From contig JBOGIQ010000114.1 of assembly GCA_050742535.1 (NCBI GenBank), positions 1 to 16,193 on the forward strand: 16,193 nt of DNA, read 5' to 3'. A program made the position numbers and the translations under genes. Numbering within the stretch: position 1 is the first letter of the stretch; every line of letters starts with the position of its first letter. The stretch is from Gp6-AA40 sp050742535. GTDB lineage: Bacteria; Acidobacteriota; Vicinamibacteria; Vicinamibacterales; UBA2999. The notes under the pieces are model-generated. The model was not told where the DNA came from, searched no databases, and saw nothing but the letters and a program-made list of their open reading frames with translations. This document shows positions 13,785-16,193 of this stretch, piece after piece.

Positions 13785-14207
13785 ATGATTCCAGAACGCT
13801 ACGCGCCCGTCACGTACGCACTGTTCCGCATCATTTTTGGCTACGTGTTTCTGCTGTTCGGCCTGCAGAAGATGTTCGGCTGGTTCGGCGGCCAGCAAGC
13901 GCAGCTGATGTCGCTGCAGGGCGCGGCCGGCGCCGTCGAGACGATCGGCGGACTGCTGATCATGATCGGGCTGTTCACGCGGGTCGCGGCCTTCGTCTCC
14001 AGCGGCGAGATGGCGGTCGCCTACTTCTATGTGCACGTAATGCAGCTTGGCGCGCCGCCCATGGGACCGGGGCTGCCGCTCGGACTGCTCGTTCCGCAGA
14101 CGAATCGCGGCGTCGATGCGATGCTCTTCTGCTTTGCGTTTCTCTATATCGCCGCCCGCGGTGCCGGAATCTGGAGCGCCGATCACGCGATGGGCAGGAA
14201 AGGTTGA
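13785..14207 (+). CDS. DoxX-family membrane protein
   Basis: Predicted 140-residue inner-membrane protein with four hydrophobic segments (about 11-30, 47-65, 68-87, 109-126). The DoxX first-helix motif RIIFGYVFLLFGLQKMFGWF (15-34) is clear. The GGLLIMIGLFTRVAAFVSSG segment (55-74) is the usual helix 2-3 hairpin with a conserved arginine, R66. It is only distantly similar to the DoxX protein at 12109. A possible role is a membrane partner of an envelope redox system; the family is not firmly assigned. It is followed after 1 bp by the YVTN propeller gene (TGATATG), so the two are translationally coupled. Confidence 0.87.
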   Translation: MIPERYAPVTYALFRIIFGYVFLLFGLQKMFGWFGGQQAQLMSLQGAAGAVETIGGLLIMIGLFTRVAAFVSSGEMAVAYFYVHVMQLGAPPMGPGLPLGLLVPQTNRGVDAMLFCFAFLYIAARGAGIWSADHAMGRKG

Positions 14208-14208
14208 T

Positions 14209-15219
14209 ATGCGCGCTGCCATAGTTGCCGTTGCCATCCTCGCGCTGTCCACCGCCGCGTCCGCGCAGGTCCGCGTGCTGCAGACGAATTCGCAGGGCGA
14301 CAACATTCATCTGATCGACCCCGCCACCAACCGGATCGTCGGCGAGGTGAAGGGCGTTCCCATCAACCACGGCGCCGCCGCGGCGCCGGACGGCAGCCGC
14401 CTCTACTTCAGCAGCGAAGCGGAACAGACGCTTCACGTCGTCGACGGCAAGACGCTGCAGACGGTGAAGAAGATCCCGCTCACCGCCCGGCCGAACAACA
14501 TCTCGATCAGCCGCGACGGACGGCGCGTCTATGTCGGGATCGTCTCGGCGCCCGGCGCGGTCGACGTCATCGACACGGCGACGCTCGAGAAGGTGAAGAG
14601 CATTCCGACAAAGGGCGGCATCCATAACGTCTACGTGACACCCGACGGCCGGCACGTGGTCGCCGGCTCGATCGCGGGACGTGTCATGACCGTCATCGAC
14701 CAGAAGACCGAAGAGCCGATCTGGACGTTGTTCGAGGAAGGTGTGCGGCCGATGGCGTTCGAAACGAACCCCGACGGGTCGACGAAACGCATCTTCGTTC
14801 AGCTGTCGAACCTGCATGGATTTGCGGTCGTCGATTTCGCGCAGCGGAAGGAAGTGGCGCGCGTCGAGCTGCCGAACGACATTCCGGCGGAGAAGGTGGA
14901 CAAGGGACCGTTCAACGCCTCGCCGTCTCACGGTCTCGGCGTGGCGCCGGACGGACGGACGCTGTGGGTGACGAGCCGCCCGAACGCGCGGGTCTACGCC
15001 TACTCGCTGCCAGATCTGAAGCTGCTCGGCGCGGTCGATCTCGGCGGACGGCCCGATTGGGTCACGTTCACCCCGGACAGCAAGCAGGTCTACATCTCGA
15101 CCGAGAACACGAACTCGACGGTGGTCGTCGACGTCGCCGCGCGCAAGGAGATCACGCGGGTCAAGGTGGGGGCGTCGCCGAAGCGAAACATTACGGTTTC
15201 TTTCCAAGGGCCGAGGTGA
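14209..15219 (+). CDS. Secreted YVTN-family beta-propeller protein
   Basis: Predicted 336-residue exported protein. Signal peptide about 1-20 (LALSTAASAQ), then repeated blades of about 40-45 residues, each with the pattern 'P-D-G-x-x-x-Y/V-x-x...V-x-V-I-D'. Clear examples are APDGSRLYFSSE, SRDGRRVYVGIV, TPDGRHVVAGSI, APDGRTLWVTSR and TPDSKQVYISTE, and the latter blades close with VVDVAARKEI-type strands. The number of full blades is about six or seven. These propellers act as surface or periplasmic binding scaffolds, often beside cytochromes or quinoprotein enzymes. There is no catalytic motif and the ligand is unknown. AGGAAAGG precedes the ATG by a few bases as ribosome-binding site. The end overlaps the convergent cytochrome gene by 29 bp. 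Confidence 0.88.
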   Translation: MRAAIVAVAILALSTAASAQVRVLQTNSQGDNIHLIDPATNRIVGEVKGVPINHGAAAAPDGSRLYFSSEAEQTLHVVDGKTLQTVKKIPLTARPNNISISRDGRRVYVGIVSAPGAVDVIDTATLEKVKSIPTKGGIHNVYVTPDGRHVVAGSIAGRVMTVIDQKTEEPIWTLFEEGVRPMAFETNPDGSTKRIFVQLSNLHGFAVVDFAQRKEVARVELPNDIPAEKVDKGPFNASPSHGLGVAPDGRTLWVTSRPNARVYAYSLPDLKLLGAVDLGGRPDWVTFTPDSKQVYISTENTNSTVVVDVAARKEITRVKVGASPKRNITVSFQGPR

Positions 15220-15562
15220 GGTATTCGGACAATACCTCGACCTCTTTTGCATTGACCGGCGCGCCGTAGTCCATCATGGTGAGGACGATGTCGCGCCACT
15301 GCTCGCGGCCGTAGAACCCGCTGAACTTCGTGACCTCGCGAAGGTTGTGGCACGAGGTGCACGCGCTCATCAGGATTTGCCGTCCGGCGCCCTGAGGCAG
15401 TTGCTCCGCCACCGCCTGGGCAGGCGCCGGCGCCGCTGGGGTGGGCGCGGCGGCAACCGGGGCGTTCCTCGGTGCACACGCAACTGCACAGGCGAGCAGA
15501 ACCGCCGCGAACCAGACCCGCGAACGTAAACCCACTGAACCTCTTGAACCTCTTGAACCCAT
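15191..15562 (-). CDS. Small c-type cytochrome, probable lipoprotein
   Basis: Predicted 123-residue exported monohaem cytochrome. Hydrophobic export segment 16-29 (VWFAAVLLACAVAC) contains a possible lipobox (LLAC, Cys25), so membrane anchoring is plausible. A Pro/Ala-rich linker (31-52) leads to the haem motif CTSCH (68-72). The later REQWRDIVLTMMDYGA segment (86-101) supplies candidate Met axial ligands (M96/M97), and LSEYLTSALG (111-120) is the C-terminal helix. It would carry electrons at the periplasmic face. Start choice is uncertain: ATG at 15562 makes the first residues (MGSRGSRGS) a translation of a 9-bp repeat, whereas GTG at 15535 removes the repeat, keeps the export signal and has AGAGG at good spacing. 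It is divergent from the VWFA-related gene and overlaps the propeller gene tail-to-tail. Confidence 0.85.
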   Translation of the reverse strand: MGSRGSRGSVGLRSRVWFAAVLLACAVACAPRNAPVAAAPTPAAPAPAQAVAEQLPQGAGRQILMSACTSCHNLREVTKFSGFYGREQWRDIVLTMMDYGAPVNAKEVEVLSEYLTSALGKKP

Positions 15563-15579
15563 TGAACCCCTTGAACCCA
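15535..15579. repeat. 45-bp array of five 9-bp units in a divergent promoter region
   Basis: Reading from 15535 in 9-bp steps gives CTGAACCTC, TTGAACCTC, TTGAACCCA, TTGAACCCC, TTGAACCCA. It has the same unit length, the same unit number and an ACCC-rich core like the array at 152-196 (AGGCAACCC). On the minus strand the units read roughly GAGGTTCAA and GGGTTCAA, which carry ribosome-binding-site-like AGAGG. Confidence 0.88.
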
Positions 15580-15584
15580 GATCC

Positions 15585-15590
15585 TAGACT
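15585..15590 (+). promoter_or_regulatory. Probable -10 box (TAGACT) of the VWFA-related gene
   Basis: TAGACT ends 6 nt before the ATG at 15597, the leaderless spacing seen elsewhere in the window. A minus-strand TAGGAT (15581-15586) partly overlaps it and could serve the cytochrome gene. The 9-bp array lies in the -35/upstream region. Confidence 0.4.
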
Positions 15591-15596
15591 GAAGCC

Positions 15597-16193
15597 ATGC
15601 GGCGGCTAGCCGTCCTCTTCGTGCTCGTTGCGCTGCTGATCGCGTCCGGTCATGCGCAGGACTCCCAGCCGCAGCGGTTCCGCGGCGGCATCGATCTCAT
15701 CGCGATCGACGTGTCAGCGGTTGATTCAAAGGGGCGTCCGGTCGAGGACCTCAAGCCGGGCGATTTCGTTGTCAAGGTCGATGGCAGGGTGCGACCGACA
15801 GTTTCGGCCGAGCTCGTCAGGGTCGAACGGGGCAAGCCGGCGGCGACGCGTCCGGTGGACGCGCTCACCAGCACCAACCAGGCGCCTCAGAACGCGCGGC
15901 GGATCATCGTCGTCGCCGACCAGACGTTAATCACGCCAGGATCGCTGGCGCCGCTTCAGCGCACGGCGTCGCAATTCGTCGATCGCCTGGCTGCGGATGA
16001 TTACGCCGCGTTCGTCGCCATCCCCGAGCCGGGTCCGCGCGTTGACTTCACGACCGACAAGGCGCGCGTCCGCACGGTGATGGAGCAGATCGTCGGTAAC
16101 CCGCAGATGATGTTCACCGCCGATTTCAACATCGCGGTGACCGAAGCGATCACGATTACCGGCGCGGAGAGCATCGCGAACAGGAGGCAGCCC
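15597..16193 (+). CDS. VWFA-related secreted protein, acidobacterial type (5' part, runs off window)
   Basis: The frame is open from ATG 15597 to the last base: 199 codons, no stop. A signal peptide (about 1-20, IASGHA-QD) is followed by GIDLIAIDVSAVDSKGRPVE and DLKPGDFVVKVDGR (51-64), the typical opening of the acidobacterial VWFA-related family, in which a beta-sandwich segment precedes a von Willebrand A domain. The A domain begins at RRIIVVADQT (101-110); helix 1 and DYAAFVAI follow (135-142). The usual metal-site DxSxS is seen only as D108-Q-T110-L-I112, so metal binding may be weak. Proteins of this family are secreted or periplasmic and of unknown function, possibly protein-protein interaction. 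The rest of the domain lies outside the window. Confidence 0.88.
   Translation, partial: MRRLAVLFVLVALLIASGHAQDSQPQRFRGGIDLIAIDVSAVDSKGRPVEDLKPGDFVVKVDGRVRPTVSAELVRVERGKPAATRPVDALTSTNQAPQNARRIIVVADQTLITPGSLAPLQRTASQFVDRLAADDYAAFVAIPEPGPRVDFTTDKARVRTVMEQIVGNPQMMFTADFNIAVTEAITITGAESIANRRQP

Noticed and set aside
13975..15252. Minus-strand open frame opposite the DoxX and propeller genes
   Set aside because: The plus strand has a DoxX fold and propeller blades; the antisense translation is Arg/Asp-rich without domains.
1..16193. CRISPR array, tRNA, rRNA, insertion sequence or prophage
   Set aside because: No repeat-spacer pattern, cloverleaf, ribosomal core sequence or transposase/integrase motif was seen; the two 45-bp arrays have no spacers.

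Overview
The window looks like chromosomal DNA from a high-GC member of the Acidobacteriota, most likely near the Vicinamibacteria. This is an inference from gene content: a VWFA-related secreted protein of the acidobacterial type, large secreted proteins built from carboxypeptidase-regulatory-like (CarboxypepD_reg) repeats, a YVTN propeller, DoxX proteins and paired PYROXD2-like flavoproteins. There is no rRNA, tRNA, phage gene, transposase or CRISPR array. Genes are tightly packed, with many 4-bp ATGA/GTGA overlaps. No gap exceeds 100 bp, so intergenic DNA is limited to short promoter and repeat regions.

Layout. 1-122: C-terminal tail of an unknown gene (+). 211-1823 (+): a ThiO-like glycine oxidase overlapping a MerR-type regulator. 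1774-2627 (-): a DinB/YfiT-like protein followed by an orphan BMC-H microcompartment shell protein. 2684-3643 (+): a GNAT acetyltransferase. 3664-8818 (-): three consecutive paralogous secreted CarboxypepD_reg proteins joined by two ATGA overlaps. 8915-12039 (-): two PYROXD2-like FAD oxidoreductases, also joined by ATGA. 12109-13705 (+): a divergent pair, a small DoxX protein plus a GcvT-like folate-binding aminomethyltransferase. 13785-15219 (+): a second DoxX protein plus a secreted YVTN beta-propeller. 15191-15562 (-): a small lipoprotein-like cytochrome c. 15597 to the window end (+): a VWFA-related secreted protein, cut by the edge.

How they may work together (inference). The FAD oxidoreductases and the DoxX/GcvT-like pair are divergent across a symmetric pair of -10 boxes. 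They could form a split version of the FAD-oxidase plus GcvT logic seen fused in sarcosine and dimethylglycine dehydrogenases. DoxX, the YVTN propeller and the cytochrome suggest an envelope redox function. The three secreted repeat proteins probably belong to one surface or periplasmic assembly of unknown role.

The most interesting non-coding signals are: two 45-bp arrays of five 9-bp units, each placed just upstream of an apparently leaderless -10 box; a REP-like family of inverted repeats with GTCCGCCT/AGGCGGAC ends; and recurrent TAnAAT-type boxes 6-7 nt before start codons.
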